53,533 nucleotides of DNA. It comes from Bacillota bacterium. Lineage in GTDB: Bacteria > Bacillota_I > Bacilli_A > Erysipelotrichales > Erysipelotrichaceae. The translations under genes and the position numbers were made by a program. The notes beneath the pieces are model-generated. The model saw only the letters and a program-made list of their open reading frames with translations, was not told the DNA's origin and searched no databases. Below are positions 24,156 through 32,945 of the stretch, one piece after another. Every line of letters starts with the position of its first letter. Position 1 is the first letter of the stretch. The stretch spans positions 1-53,533 of the forward strand of contig JAEZBR010000052.1 of NCBI GenBank assembly GCA_023426935.1, read 5' to 3'.

Positions 24156-25421
24156 TTATTCTTCAACTTTCTCGCGCCAAATTTTAGCGCCTAAAGCCTG
24201 TAATTTTCCGTCAATATTCTCATATCCACGGTCAATATGATAGATTTCATGAATCGTTGTAACTCCCGAAGCGATCAACCCGGCCACAATCAGACTCGCC
24301 CCGCATCTTAGATCGGTCGCGGTGACATCAATCCCGAATAATTCGCGAGGACCGTGAATCGTTGCGGTTGGCATATTCACATCGATATCAGCACCTAACA
24401 TATTCAACGCTTCGCAATGTTTGAACCGTTGCGGATAAATCGTTTCCGTAACCGTTGAATCACCGTTAGCTTGCGTCATTAAGGCGGTCAAAGGTGCCTG
24501 AAGATCGGTCGCCAAGCCTGGATAAGTTAAAGTCTTGGCGTCAACACCTTTTAAGTGATTATGACTGCGAACCGTAATCTTATCTAAGGAAACAACCATA
24601 TCGACACCCATTTCCTGAAGTTTGGCGATTAAGGAATCGATATGCTGGGGAATAATATTTTCTATCGTGACTTCTTTGGCCATCGCGGCCGCAATAATTA
24701 AGAAAGTCCCGGCTTCGATTCGATCCGGAATAATCTCATGGAAACAGCCGTTAAGAACTTTTACCCCATCGATCGTAATCACATTCGTTCCGGCGCCATG
24801 AATCTCGGCCCCCATTTTATTCAACATGGTCGCAACATCGATAATTTCCGGTTCTTTAGCCGCATTCTCAATCGTCGTTCTTCCTTCGGCATAAACTGCC
24901 GCCATCATAATATTGATCGTGGCTCCGACAGACGCAAAATCCAGGAAGATTCTTGTCCCGATTAGTTTTTCGGCTTTAATCGTATATAATCCTTGCGAAT
25001 AATCGACGTTTGCTCCTAAAGCTTCAAATCCTTTTAGATGTAAATCAATCGGACGGGGACCTAAGTAACAACCACCGGACATTCTAATCTTAACTTGCTT
25101 ATATTTTCCTAGCAACGCCCCCATGAAATAATAGGAAGCCCGTAATTTTGTTACGGCCTGATTATCTAGAATTACATTCTTCATTTCTCGTTGATCAATC
25201 AAGAGACTATCTCCGAGGTCGGAAACTTTAACATTCATCAGTTCAAGAATATCCGCTAAAACTTTTACATCTTCAATATCGGGAACTCCAAAGATAGTTA
25301 CCGGTTGGGTACCCATGACTGCCGCCGGAATCAAGGCGACAGTCGCATTCTTCGCACTAGAAATCCGTACGGTTCCGCTTAAACGATGCCCGCCTTCGAT
25401 TTTAATAACTTCTTTTTCCAT
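24156..25421 (-). CDS. murA: UDP-N-acetylglucosamine 1-carboxyvinyltransferase
   Basis: First committed step of peptidoglycan synthesis: transfer of enolpyruvate from PEP to UDP-GlcNAc. The Lys-Asn pair is at 24-25, and the catalytic, fosfomycin-reactive Cys118 lies in SGGCYLGPRPIDLHL. Its 421 aa are normal. In Bacillus the paralogue murZ (murAB) occupies this place next to fba and rpmE, so this is probably the MurZ-type copy. It overlaps fruK by one base (TAATG). Confidence 0.96.
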   Translation of the reverse strand: MEKEVIKIEGGHRLSGTVRISSAKNATVALIPAAVMGTQPVTIFGVPDIEDVKVLADILELMNVKVSDLGDSLLIDQREMKNVILDNQAVTKLRASYYFMGALLGKYKQVKIRMSGGCYLGPRPIDLHLKGFEALGANVDYSQGLYTIKAEKLIGTRIFLDFASVGATINIMMAAVYAEGRTTIENAAKEPEIIDVATMLNKMGAEIHGAGTNVITIDGVKVLNGCFHEIIPDRIEAGTFLIIAAAMAKEVTIENIIPQHIDSLIAKLQEMGVDMVVSLDKITVRSHNHLKGVDAKTLTYPGLATDLQAPLTALMTQANGDSTVTETIYPQRFKHCEALNMLGADIDVNMPTATIHGPRELFGIDVTATDLRCGASLIVAGLIASGVTTIHEIYHIDRGYENIDGKLQALGAKIWREKVEE

Positions 25422-26350
25422 TATTGCTGTAACTCCTGTTTAACCACCGAAGCTTCTTTCAATAATTTCTTGATACTCTTCGCATCTCCTAGTCCGGTCG
25501 TGAAACAAGTAGCCGAACCAGCAGCTAAACTTAACTCAAACGCCTTTTTATAACTATGACTCTTTAAATACTCGACAATGAAGCCCGCAACCATTGAATC
25601 GCCGGATCCAACGGAAGAAACAACGTTTCCCTCAATCGGATCGCCATAATAGACGCCATCTTCACTGACAAGAATCGCACCTTTAGCTCCACAGGAGACT
25701 AATACATTCTTAGCGCCCTGTTGCTGCAATTGCTTACCACAGTTAATAATATCTTCGTTATATCCCAAGTGTTTCTTAAATACTCCACACAATTCATGAA
25801 TGTTAGGCTTAATCAAGAAAGGTTTGTACTTTAAGATTTTTTCTAAGAACACTTCGTTCGTATCGACAACCAATAAAGACTTTTTCTCATTAGCCAACTC
25901 ACATAATTCTTCATAGTTGGTTACGGTAATTCCCTCAGCAGCATTTCCGGAAATAACCAAGACATCCGTCGGTTTAAGATGTTTTCCCAAATAATCTTTG
26001 AGATCCTTAAACTCCGCCGAACTGACATTTACCCCGGTCAGATTCAATTCGGTAGGACTCTGTCCTTGTCCGATAACCTTAACATTAACTCTGGTCGTTC
26101 CTTCGGCGGGAACAAAATGGTGCATTATTCCTAAGCTTTCTAGCTCGCTTTTAATGAAGGTACCGGTAAACCCACCAATAAAGCCGGTTGCTAAAGTATC
26201 CGCGCCCAACTCATGAACAATCTGGGAAACGTTGATTCCTTTACCACCAACAAAATATTCTTCGGTCTTAGCCCGATTCAATTCGCCGACATTCAGATTG
26301 GCTTCAACGACCAAATCTATTGCCGGATTAAAAGTAACGGTATATATCAT
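25421..26350 (-). CDS. fruK: 1-phosphofructokinase-type PfkB kinase
   Basis: PfkB-family sugar-phosphate kinase of 309 aa. Signature 1 includes GGKGINVSQI (35-44), and the anion-hole motif GSGDSMVAGF carries the catalytic Asp251. The N terminus MIYTVTFNPAIDLVV is typical of 1-phosphofructokinase, but tagatose-6-phosphate kinase (LacC) is close and cannot be excluded. The product of 1-phosphofructokinase, fructose-1,6-bisphosphate, is the substrate of the fba enzyme encoded just upstream. No fruR or fruA PTS gene is adjacent, and it is coupled to murA instead. Confidence 0.85.
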   Translation of the reverse strand: MIYTVTFNPAIDLVVEANLNVGELNRAKTEEYFVGGKGINVSQIVHELGADTLATGFIGGFTGTFIKSELESLGIMHHFVPAEGTTRVNVKVIGQGQSPTELNLTGVNVSSAEFKDLKDYLGKHLKPTDVLVISGNAAEGITVTNYEELCELANEKKSLLVVDTNEVFLEKILKYKPFLIKPNIHELCGVFKKHLGYNEDIINCGKQLQQQGAKNVLVSCGAKGAILVSEDGVYYGDPIEGNVVSSVGSGDSMVAGFIVEYLKSHSYKKAFELSLAAGSATCFTTGLGDAKSIKKLLKEASVVKQELQQ

Positions 26351-26366
26351 TTAATCACCCTTATTG

Positions 26367-26372
26367 ATTATA
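26367..26372 (-). promoter_or_regulatory. putative -10 of the fruK-murA pair
   Basis: A TATAAT on the reverse strand 17-22 bases before the fruK start and downstream of the fba terminator; the -35 is poor. Confidence 0.45.
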
Positions 26373-26405
26373 CCTTATTTCAATAGTTCTCACTAGACTT
26401 AGGCA

Positions 26406-26430
26406 AAATAAAAGACCGGCGAACCGGTCT
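26406..26430 (-). terminator. intrinsic terminator after fba
   Basis: AGACCGG-TTCG-CCGGTCT followed by TTTATTTT on the reverse strand: a seven-pair stem with a stable UUCG tetraloop directly downstream of the fba stop. Confidence 0.92.
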
Positions 26431-26437
26431 AAATTAT

Positions 26438-27307
26438 CTATTCTGCTTTGCCGTCTGAACCAAAGATCTTAATCTTGTCACAAACTAACTGAATGATAGC
26501 TTCAGCACCCGGTTTTAACATCTTACGCGGATCGAAGCCCTTCGGTAATTGATCTTTTCCTTCTTCGATATACTTTCTGGTTGCTTCCGCAAAGACAATT
26601 TGGCACTCCGTATTAACATTTACTTTAGAAACACCCATGGTGATTGCTTTCTTGACTTGTTCTTCCGGAATTCCGGTTCCGCCATGCAATACTAACGGCA
26701 TGGTGCCGGTCTTCTTTTGAATATTCTCTAAAACATCGAATCTTAATCCTGGCCAGTTAGCCGGATAAACACCATGGATATTACCGATACCTGCCGCTAA
26801 GAAATCGATTCCTAAATCAGCGATTTTCTTGCATTCATCCGGATCGGCACATTCACCCATCGCAATAACGCCGTCTTCTTCGCCGCCGATTGCGCCGACT
26901 TCTGCTTCAACAGATACGCCTTTGGCATGACATAAGGCCACGATTTCTTTGGTCTTCTCAATGTTCTCGTCTAACGGATAGTGAGAACCATCGAACATGA
27001 TGGAAGTAAATCCGGCATCTAATGCGGCTTTAGCTCCTTCGAAGGTTCCGTGATCCAAGTGTAAAGCTACCGGAACCGTGATTCCGAGATTTTCAATCAT
27101 CGGCTTAACCATTCCGACGACCGTCTTAAATCCACACATATACTTCGCAGCACCCTCGGAAACTCCTAAGATTACTGGAGCCTTGGATTTCTCTGCTGCT
27201 AATAATACACTTTTGGTCCATTCTAAATCATTGATATTGAAGGCGCCTACTGCGTAATGACCCTGTTGAGCCTTAATGAGCATTTCCTTCGCCGATACTA
27301 ATGGCAT
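26438..27307 (-). CDS. fba: class II fructose-1,6-bisphosphate aldolase
   Basis: Zinc enzyme of glycolysis splitting fructose-1,6-bisphosphate to DHAP and glyceraldehyde-3-phosphate. Metal-site features seen are HLDHG, EAEVGAIGGEEDG and LVLHGGTG. At 289 aa it is the short class II form typical of Bacillota. The start at 27307 has AAGGAGGG six bases upstream; a GTG eight codons earlier lies before that box. It is a single-gene unit with its own promoter and terminator. Confidence 0.96.
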   Translation of the reverse strand: MPLVSAKEMLIKAQQGHYAVGAFNINDLEWTKSVLLAAEKSKAPVILGVSEGAAKYMCGFKTVVGMVKPMIENLGITVPVALHLDHGTFEGAKAALDAGFTSIMFDGSHYPLDENIEKTKEIVALCHAKGVSVEAEVGAIGGEEDGVIAMGECADPDECKKIADLGIDFLAAGIGNIHGVYPANWPGLRFDVLENIQKKTGTMPLVLHGGTGIPEEQVKKAITMGVSKVNVNTECQIVFAEATRKYIEEGKDQLPKGFDPRKMLKPGAEAIIQLVCDKIKIFGSDGKAE

Positions 27308-27332
27308 GTTTTGCCCTCCTTGTTCCGTCACT

Positions 27333-27361
27333 ATTTTACAATACCTTTACTAAGTTTCCAA
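27333..27361 (-). promoter_or_regulatory. fba promoter
   Basis: On the reverse strand TTGGAA (27356-27361), 17 bases, TAAAAT (27333-27338), about 25 bases before the fba start. It lies in the divergent gap shared with the tyrosine-phosphatase gene. Confidence 0.65.
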
Positions 27362-27408
27362 TGAATTTTCGGATCTTTTGTGTTACTCTAATGGTTAGGA
27401 GTTGAAAT

Positions 27409-28176
27409 ATGAAACCTTATTCTTTTCAAAACATCTATAACTTTCGCGATATCGGCGGCTATCCGACCAAGAATGGTGCGACCATTAAATATGGTTGTTT
27501 CTATCGTTCCGGCAACCTCGCTAATCTTACCCAAGACGATCTTGTACAGATTAATCAACTGGGAATCAGAACCATTATCGATCTAAGAAGTGCTTACGAA
27601 GTTGACCGCTCACCAGATCATGTCTTCCCAGATACCCATGTATTTCACTTGGATCCCAATGCGAATGCTTCTCACCAGGACTTCGTTAATTTCTTTACGA
27701 AAAAGGAACCGACGGTCCCTCAAACTAAAGAGTTCATGACGGAAGTATATCTGCGCTTTACTTCCGGCGAAGGTTCCATCAAGGCTTATCAGGAGATGTT
27801 TAAAATCATCAGCAACCCGAACAATCTTCCGGTCGATATTCATTGTCAAGCCGGAAAAGATCGTACCGGTTATGGAATCGCCTTGATCATGGCAGCCTTA
27901 GGGGCCAGCGATGCTACAATTATGGAAGAATACCTGCATACGAATATTCAAACAAAAGATCGCCTCGATAGCGACGAAAAAAAGATTTACGAACAGACCG
28001 GCAGCGCTGATAAAGCTGCCGTCGTAAGATGTTTAAATTCCGTCTGTGAAGAATATCTAAATACTGTCATTCAAAGTATCAATTCTGAATATGAGTCTCT
28101 GGAAAATTACCTAAAAAAAGTTCTACTTGTCACTGATGAACAAATAGAACGTTTAAGAACTTTATATTTAGAATAG
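27409..28176 (+). CDS. tyrosine/serine phosphatase of the Y_phosphatase3 (DSP-like) family
   Basis: A 255-residue protein phosphatase. The P-loop HCQAGKDRTG has the nucleophile Cys146 and Arg152, and the N terminus NFRDIGGY...YGCFYRSGNLANLT plus IDLRSAYEVD is the characteristic beginning of Y_phosphatase3 proteins, some of which act on phosphotyrosine and phosphoinositides. AGGAG lies seven bases before the ATG. It has no signal peptide. It is one of only four plus-strand genes, divergent from fba and convergent with rpoE, from whose stop codon it is one base away. Its substrate is unknown. Confidence 0.88.
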   Translation: MKPYSFQNIYNFRDIGGYPTKNGATIKYGCFYRSGNLANLTQDDLVQINQLGIRTIIDLRSAYEVDRSPDHVFPDTHVFHLDPNANASHQDFVNFFTKKEPTVPQTKEFMTEVYLRFTSGEGSIKAYQEMFKIISNPNNLPVDIHCQAGKDRTGYGIALIMAALGASDATIMEEYLHTNIQTKDRLDSDEKKIYEQTGSADKAAVVRCLNSVCEEYLNTVIQSINSEYESLENYLKKVLLVTDEQIERLRTLYLE

Positions 28177-28177
28177 T

Positions 28178-28510
28178 CTAATAATCATCCTGATTACTGC
28201 TAGGAACATCCATCTCTTCTGGATCTTCCGGTTCTTCTTCATCACTGTCATCGATCTCGATTGCACTGGTATCGATATAACTATCCGCGAATTTTAAGCG
28301 TTGTCTTAGCTGCCACTTATTCTCCTTCATTACCACGAAACGGCCATCTAGAGATAAATTGGTATAAAAGACTGAAATCTTTTTCTTTGCCAAATCATCA
28401 TTCATTCCCAAGGACTTAGAGACTTTATTCCAAAGGTCATTGAAAGGAATCGGCTTGGAATATGACTCCAATACTTTAAAGGCGGCGTCTGTCATTGATT
28501 GATTACTCAT
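28178..28510 (-). CDS. rpoE: DNA-directed RNA polymerase delta subunit
   Basis: Gram-positive-specific polymerase subunit that speeds recycling and lowers open-complex stability. The N-terminal HARE-HTH domain (about residues 1-75, with SMTDAAFKVLESYSKPIPF) is followed by an acidic, disordered tail (DDSDEEEPEDPEEMD). At 110 aa it is shorter than the roughly 170 aa Bacillus protein because the acidic tail is short. The ATG at 28510 has GGGAG seven bases before it. It lies behind a DUF1934 gene; the argS that normally separates the two in Bacillus is absent. Confidence 0.9.
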   Translation of the reverse strand: MSNQSMTDAAFKVLESYSKPIPFNDLWNKVSKSLGMNDDLAKKKISVFYTNLSLDGRFVVMKENKWQLRQRLKFADSYIDTSAIEIDDSDEEEPEDPEEMDVPSSNQDDY

Positions 28511-28525
28511 CACTAGTCTCCCTTC

Positions 28526-28921
28526 TTAAGATAGTCTTTGCTTAATTTTCCAGCTGCAGGAGATAAAATCCTCCGGTGGATTTGTACTTCCGAACGAATA
28601 ATTTATCTGCCAGAAATCCGGCTGGCAATATAACTGCTTGGTATTAACTGCGGTTCTAACCCAACCATATTCGGTATTTACTTCTAGATATGAACTGTTT
28701 TCCAAAGTCAGGTGAATTCTGATTTCATCGTTTCCTTTACGATGCAAGATGCAACTTGACGGGGTAAAACGAATCCGATTCAGGACTTTTCCTTCGTCCT
28801 GATATTTAAGGATATAGGCGTTATCTTTATTCTCATAATCAGCTACGCCGGAATAGATAATCTGACCTTCCCGCATATTCTCGTTTTTCATTACTACTTC
28901 GAGAATTACTTTGTTTTCCAT
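28526..28921 (-). CDS. DUF1934 (YwiB-like) beta-barrel protein
   Basis: A 131-residue, strand-rich protein matching the DUF1934/YwiB family, predicted to have a calycin-like barrel. Supporting stretches are LKYQDEGKVLNRIRFTP and the C-terminal WQINYSF. No catalytic motif is known for the family. In Bacillus subtilis ywiB lies next to argS and rpoE; here it precedes rpoE directly by 15 bases, and it has a good promoter. Confidence 0.8.
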   Translation of the reverse strand: MENKVILEVVMKNENMREGQIIYSGVADYENKDNAYILKYQDEGKVLNRIRFTPSSCILHRKGNDEIRIHLTLENSSYLEVNTEYGWVRTAVNTKQLYCQPDFWQINYSFGSTNPPEDFISCSWKIKQRLS

Positions 28922-28945
28922 CCACCCTCCGCAAATATCGTGTGT

Positions 28946-28973
28946 ATTATACTATAAAGAATAGATATTTCAA
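28946..28973 (-). promoter_or_regulatory. promoter of the DUF1934-rpoE pair
   Basis: On the reverse strand TTGAAA (28968-28973), 16 bases, TATAAT (28946-28951), about 25 bases before the DUF1934 start. Confidence 0.75.
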
Positions 28974-29011
28974 TATATCATTTTCAAAGTTTTGTTTAGC
29001 GATTTTAGGCA

Positions 29012-29040
29012 CAAAAAAACGGCAGAATCTCTGCCGTTTT
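29012..29040 (-). terminator. intrinsic terminator of the mgl operon
   Basis: ACGGCAGA, a three-base loop and TCTGCCGT, extended by A/T pairs and followed by seven Ts on the reverse strand, just behind the last small gene of the operon. Confidence 0.92.
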
Positions 29041-29043
29041 ATT

Positions 29044-29262
29044 CTACTTTCGATTTAGGTATCCAATGACGAAGACTAAGACACCCAAGGCAATCAGAAT
29101 CACGATAATTATGTTCATAGACTTTGCGGTCAAATGACAACTGCCTATTAACTTATCGTACCAACTTTCTTTCTTCGCAATGATCGCTTGACGATTATTG
29201 TGCATCATGTTGGCAAGTTGTTTGCCGGTTGAGGGTTTTTGGTTTCCGTTAGATTGACTCAT
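29044..29262 (-). CDS. small single-pass membrane protein behind mglC, unknown
   Basis: Seventy-two residues: a polar, basic N-terminal half (QLANMMHNNRQAIIAKKESW) and one hydrophobic helix (about 47-69) ending in Asn-Arg-Lys. I do not recognise a family. It starts two bases after the mglC stop codon with a GAAGAAG ribosome site and ends at the operon terminator, so it is made with the sugar transporter. It could be a small subunit or regulator of the permease, but that rests on position only. Confidence 0.65.
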   Translation of the reverse strand: MSQSNGNQKPSTGKQLANMMHNNRQAIIAKKESWYDKLIGSCHLTAKSMNIIIVILIALGVLVFVIGYLNRK

Positions 29263-29264
29263 AT

Positions 29265-30275
29265 TTACTTCTTCGCAATATACTTACGAATATCCAAAGC
29301 GATTGCAACGATAATTACGATACCCTGAACGATATAAGTATAAGCCGTATCGATACCCATGAACTGCATTTCAATCTTTAGGACTTCGAAAACGAGTACA
29401 CCGGTGAGGATTCCCGGAACAGTTCCGATACCACCGTTGACCGAAACACCACCGATTGTACAACCGGCAATTGCGAACAATTCGTAAGATGCGCCTAAGG
29501 ATGCGGAAGTTCCGCCAGCCTTACCACCCATCATGAAGCCCGCTAATGCGTATAAAGCCGAGGCAATCATATAACTGATAATTGTCATTTTGGTGGTATT
29601 AATACCAGAAACTTCGGCTGCATTCCCGTTACCACCGATTGCATACATCCGTTTACCATAGGGGGTCTTATTATATAGGAACCAAATCACGATTCCTACT
29701 AATAACGCAATGACCGCCAAATTTGATAGTGGTTGGATTCCAAACAAGGACCCAGAACACATATCCGTATATGAGGTCAGCAAGCCTCCGATTGGTTTAG
29801 CACCGGTGACGATAAGAGCGATACCGTAAACAACAGTCTGCATACCATAAGTTCCGATAAAAGCCGGAACATGGAAGACCGAAACGATAAGTCCATTGAT
29901 TAATCCGAAAGTCACGGCAAATAGAACCATTAGAATTAGAAGAACGACCCACATATTTATTACCGGGAAGCCCTTCAAAATACGATCCGAATATTCCGGA
30001 CTCTGTAAGAAGATTGCTGCGATACAAGCCGCTAATCCAGCCTGTCTACCGGCTGATAAGTCGTTGTTCCGCATGATTAAGCATCCGGATACGCCCAATG
30101 CAATAATGAAACGTACGGAAGTATTAACCAACAGGTTCTTTAAATTACTTGCCGACAGGAAGTTTTCTTGGAATATTCCTACTAGTATTGCAGATAGCGC
30201 AATCAAGATGATTACCGCATAGTTTAGAATAAACCGACCAACTTTAGCATTCTTCACTTTTTTAACATTTTCCAT
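29265..30275 (-). CDS. mglC: galactose/methyl-galactoside ABC transporter permease
   Basis: Membrane permease (336 aa, about ten helices) of a carbohydrate-uptake ABC system of the MglC/RbsC family. Family stretches are NDLSAGRQAGLAA, the helix-turn region KTPYGKRMYAIGGNGNAAEVSGI, and near the end SVNGGIGTVPGILTGVLVFEVL. It forms the sugar channel with MglA and MglB encoded upstream. Galactose or glucose is likely, but the substrate is inferred from similarity. Confidence 0.9.
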   Translation of the reverse strand: MENVKKVKNAKVGRFILNYAVIILIALSAILVGIFQENFLSASNLKNLLVNTSVRFIIALGVSGCLIMRNNDLSAGRQAGLAACIAAIFLQSPEYSDRILKGFPVINMWVVLLILMVLFAVTFGLINGLIVSVFHVPAFIGTYGMQTVVYGIALIVTGAKPIGGLLTSYTDMCSGSLFGIQPLSNLAVIALLVGIVIWFLYNKTPYGKRMYAIGGNGNAAEVSGINTTKMTIISYMIASALYALAGFMMGGKAGGTSASLGASYELFAIAGCTIGGVSVNGGIGTVPGILTGVLVFEVLKIEMQFMGIDTAYTYIVQGIVIIVAIALDIRKYIAKK

Positions 30276-30290
30276 CTTTGTTTTCTCCCT

Positions 30291-31811
30291 TTATTCCGAA
30301 GTTTTTATAAACTTAGTCGCAAGATCCATGATTGTTTCTTGGTTCTTGTCTTTTCCATCAACTATACCGGTAATCTTTCCTTCACACATAACCATAATTC
30401 GATCCGCAACGCCGATTAATTCCGGCATTTCCGAAGATACCATGATTATGCATTTGCCCTGTTTGGCTAAATTACCGATGATTGTATAAATTTCAAATTT
30501 TGCACCGACATCGATTCCTCGGGTTGGTTCATCCATAATCAGAACATCCGGATCCTTTGCTAACCAACGACTGATAATAACTTTTTGTTGATTACCTCCG
30601 GATAGACTCTGAACGCTCGTCTTGTTACTAGGAGTTTTAATCTCCAATTCTTTAATAGCTTTATCGACGACTTCCCCGATTGCCTTATCATCAATGAAAA
30701 ACCGGAATTTCAGATAATCACGTAACGAAGCCACAGCAACATTGTCTTTAACGGACAAAACGCCGAAGATTCCACTTCCTCTACGATCTTCGGTCAATAA
30801 TGAAATACCATTATCAATCGCATCTTCCGGCCGATTGATTTTTAGTTTCTTACCATTCAAATAAACTTCACCGGATACTTTACTACGAATTCCATAGATA
30901 GCTTCCATCAATTCGGTACGCTGAGCTCCAATTAATCCGGCTACACCTAAAATTTCACCCTTCCGAACTTCGAAGGAGCAGTTTTGGAAAGATTTGGGAT
31001 TAGGTGAAGTGAAGTTCTCAACTCTGAACATAGTTTCACCCGGGATATTAACTTTCTTAGGATACAGATTGGTCATTTCTCGACCAACTTCCTGGGTAAT
31101 AATGAAATCATTGGTCAAGCCTTTTGCCGGCCAAGTTCCTAAGTATTGTCCATCTCGCATGATTGATACATCATCCGCGATCTCCAAAATTTCTTCCATC
31201 TTATGTGAAATATATATAACTCCGCATCCTCTATCGACTAATTTACGAATAATCTCGAAGAGTTTGCCGACTTCTTTTAAAGTTAATGATGATGTGGGTT
31301 CATCCAAAATAATAATCTTGGCATCCACACCGACTGCTTTAGCAATTTCGACTAGCTGCATTTGAGAAGCAGTCAAAGTTCCTAATTTCGCTTTGGCATT
31401 GAATTGTAAACCTAATTCATCTAACAATGCCTGAGCATCTTTATTCATCTTCTTTTCGTCTACTACGGAAATAGGTCCAAAGTGTTTTACTGGATACCTG
31501 CCGCAGTAAATATTTTCTGCAATTGAACGATCGGGTATAGGCTGTAACTCCTGGTGAACCATCGCGATACCCTTTTTTTGAGCATCGAAAGGATCGATAA
31601 TTCTTGTTGGCTTACCCTCGTAAATAATTTCTCCCTCGTCCATCGAATAAATGCCAAATAGACATTTCATCAATGTAGACTTACCGGCACCGTTTTCACC
31701 CATTAGTGCTAATACAGAGGCGGGACGTAAGGCAAGCTGGACATGATCTAGTGCTTTAACGCCGGGAAAGGACTTGCAGACTCCCTTCATTTCAAGTATA
31801 TATTCCGACAT
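30291..31811 (-). CDS. mglA: galactose/methyl-galactoside ABC transporter ATP-binding protein
   Basis: Tandem ABC protein (506 aa) of the CUT2 sugar transporters. The first domain has Walker A GENGAGKSTLMK and Walker B IIILDEPTSSLT. The second has the degenerate P-loop GLIGAQRTELMEAIYG typical of MglA/RbsA, the signature LSGGNQQKVIISRWL, and Walker B VLIMDEPTRGID. It energises sugar uptake through MglC. It is preceded by an AAGGGAG site and separated from mglB by a stem-loop. Confidence 0.95.
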   Translation of the reverse strand: MSEYILEMKGVCKSFPGVKALDHVQLALRPASVLALMGENGAGKSTLMKCLFGIYSMDEGEIIYEGKPTRIIDPFDAQKKGIAMVHQELQPIPDRSIAENIYCGRYPVKHFGPISVVDEKKMNKDAQALLDELGLQFNAKAKLGTLTASQMQLVEIAKAVGVDAKIIILDEPTSSLTLKEVGKLFEIIRKLVDRGCGVIYISHKMEEILEIADDVSIMRDGQYLGTWPAKGLTNDFIITQEVGREMTNLYPKKVNIPGETMFRVENFTSPNPKSFQNCSFEVRKGEILGVAGLIGAQRTELMEAIYGIRSKVSGEVYLNGKKLKINRPEDAIDNGISLLTEDRRGSGIFGVLSVKDNVAVASLRDYLKFRFFIDDKAIGEVVDKAIKELEIKTPSNKTSVQSLSGGNQQKVIISRWLAKDPDVLIMDEPTRGIDVGAKFEIYTIIGNLAKQGKCIIMVSSEMPELIGVADRIMVMCEGKITGIVDGKDKNQETIMDLATKFIKTSE

Positions 31812-31835
31812 TATTTATCCTTTCTATCTTTTTTT

Positions 31836-31880
31836 AATAAAAAGTTACGTGCAACTATGGGCCGCACAGCTGCACGCAAC
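31836..31880 (-). terminator. intercistronic stem-loop between mglB and mglA
   Basis: On the reverse strand GTTGCGTGCA pairs with TGCACGTAAC (one G-T pair) around a 17-base loop, followed by TTTTTATT. It probably acts as a leaky terminator or message stabiliser, so that more binding protein than transporter is made. Confidence 0.75.
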
Positions 31881-31899
31881 TCTTACTTTCTATTCAAAA

Positions 31900-32901
31900 T
31901 TATTTAATATAGTCAGCAGCGTTATCCTTGGTTACCTTTACATACGGGATGTAGTTGACTTCTTTTTCGGGTTTCGTTCCGTTAATATAGCCAACAGCGG
32001 TATCACAAGCAGCGGTAGCCTGACCAGCATCGTCGTTTAGAACGGTTCCAGTCATCGTGCCATCTTGTACCATCTTAACGCATTCTGCTAGAGCATCAAC
32101 ACCTACTAAATAGATATCTTTGCCAACAGTTCTGCCAGCAGCGGTAATAGCCTGATATGCGCCTAATGCCATTGCATCGTTATTGCAGAATACAACTTCA
32201 ACCTTAGTTCCGAATTGAGACAGAGCGGTTGCAACTAATTCCTGACCCTTATCCTGAGCCCAGTTACCAGTTTCCTGATATAGTTTGTTAACCTTAACGC
32301 CTGCATCTTCGAGAGCCTTAATTGAATACTCGGTACGATACTGAGCATCGGAGTTTTCCGGATCGCCCATAATCATAACGTAAGAAGTCTGTCCATCACC
32401 ATCTAAATCGCCATGGTTGTCCAAAGCAGCGATGATTTCACCCTGATAAGTGCCTGACTGTTTAGCATCAGCACCTACATAGCACTGATTATCCGGATAG
32501 GTATAATCAGCCATTTCACGGTTAATGAATACTACTGGGATACCAGCTTCTTCGCACTTCTTAGCGATTGTCTCGCCGGAAGAAGTTTGAACTAAGTTAA
32601 CAATCATAACATCAACTTTTTGGGTGATGAATGAATCAACTTGTTCGGTCTGTGTTGCCATATCGTTAGCAGCATCGACGATAGTAACCTTATACTGAGT
32701 ATTGGCATCTTTCTTATTTAGTTCATCAAAATAAGCCGTAATGTCGTTACGATAAAGAGTCATGAAGTTATCATCAAACTGATAAATGGTAACACCGATG
32801 TTGTACTCTTTAGCCGTCTTGCTGCCAGAACTAGATCCGCCGCAGCCAAACAAAGTCAATGCTAAGAATAATGATAGAATCAATGCAAGTGTCTTTTTCA
32901 T
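31900..32901 (-). CDS. mglB: galactose-type sugar-binding lipoprotein
   Basis: Extracytoplasmic substrate-binding lipoprotein (333 aa). The signal peptide MKKTLALILSLFLALTLFG ends with a lipobox whose Cys20 would be lipidated. The mature part is a type I periplasmic-binding fold (peripla_BP_4), with DSFITQKVDVMIVN and VVFCNNDAMALGAYQAI, close to galactose/glucose-binding MglB. The start at 32901 is fixed by AGGAGG; a longer in-frame form lacks a signal. It is the first gene of mglBAC, behind a very strong promoter with a cre box. Confidence 0.92.
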   Translation of the reverse strand: MKKTLALILSLFLALTLFGCGGSSSGSKTAKEYNIGVTIYQFDDNFMTLYRNDITAYFDELNKKDANTQYKVTIVDAANDMATQTEQVDSFITQKVDVMIVNLVQTSSGETIAKKCEEAGIPVVFINREMADYTYPDNQCYVGADAKQSGTYQGEIIAALDNHGDLDGDGQTSYVMIMGDPENSDAQYRTEYSIKALEDAGVKVNKLYQETGNWAQDKGQELVATALSQFGTKVEVVFCNNDAMALGAYQAITAAGRTVGKDIYLVGVDALAECVKMVQDGTMTGTVLNDDAGQATAACDTAVGYINGTKPEKEVNYIPYVKVTKDNAADYIK

Positions 32902-32945
32902 TATTTCCTCCTGAAGGTTATTACACCTCAACACTCAACACCGTT

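Noticed and set aside
30994..31365. Open frame of 123 codons on the plus strand
   Set aside because: Antisense to mglA, which shows intact ABC motifs in this stretch; there is no start signal.
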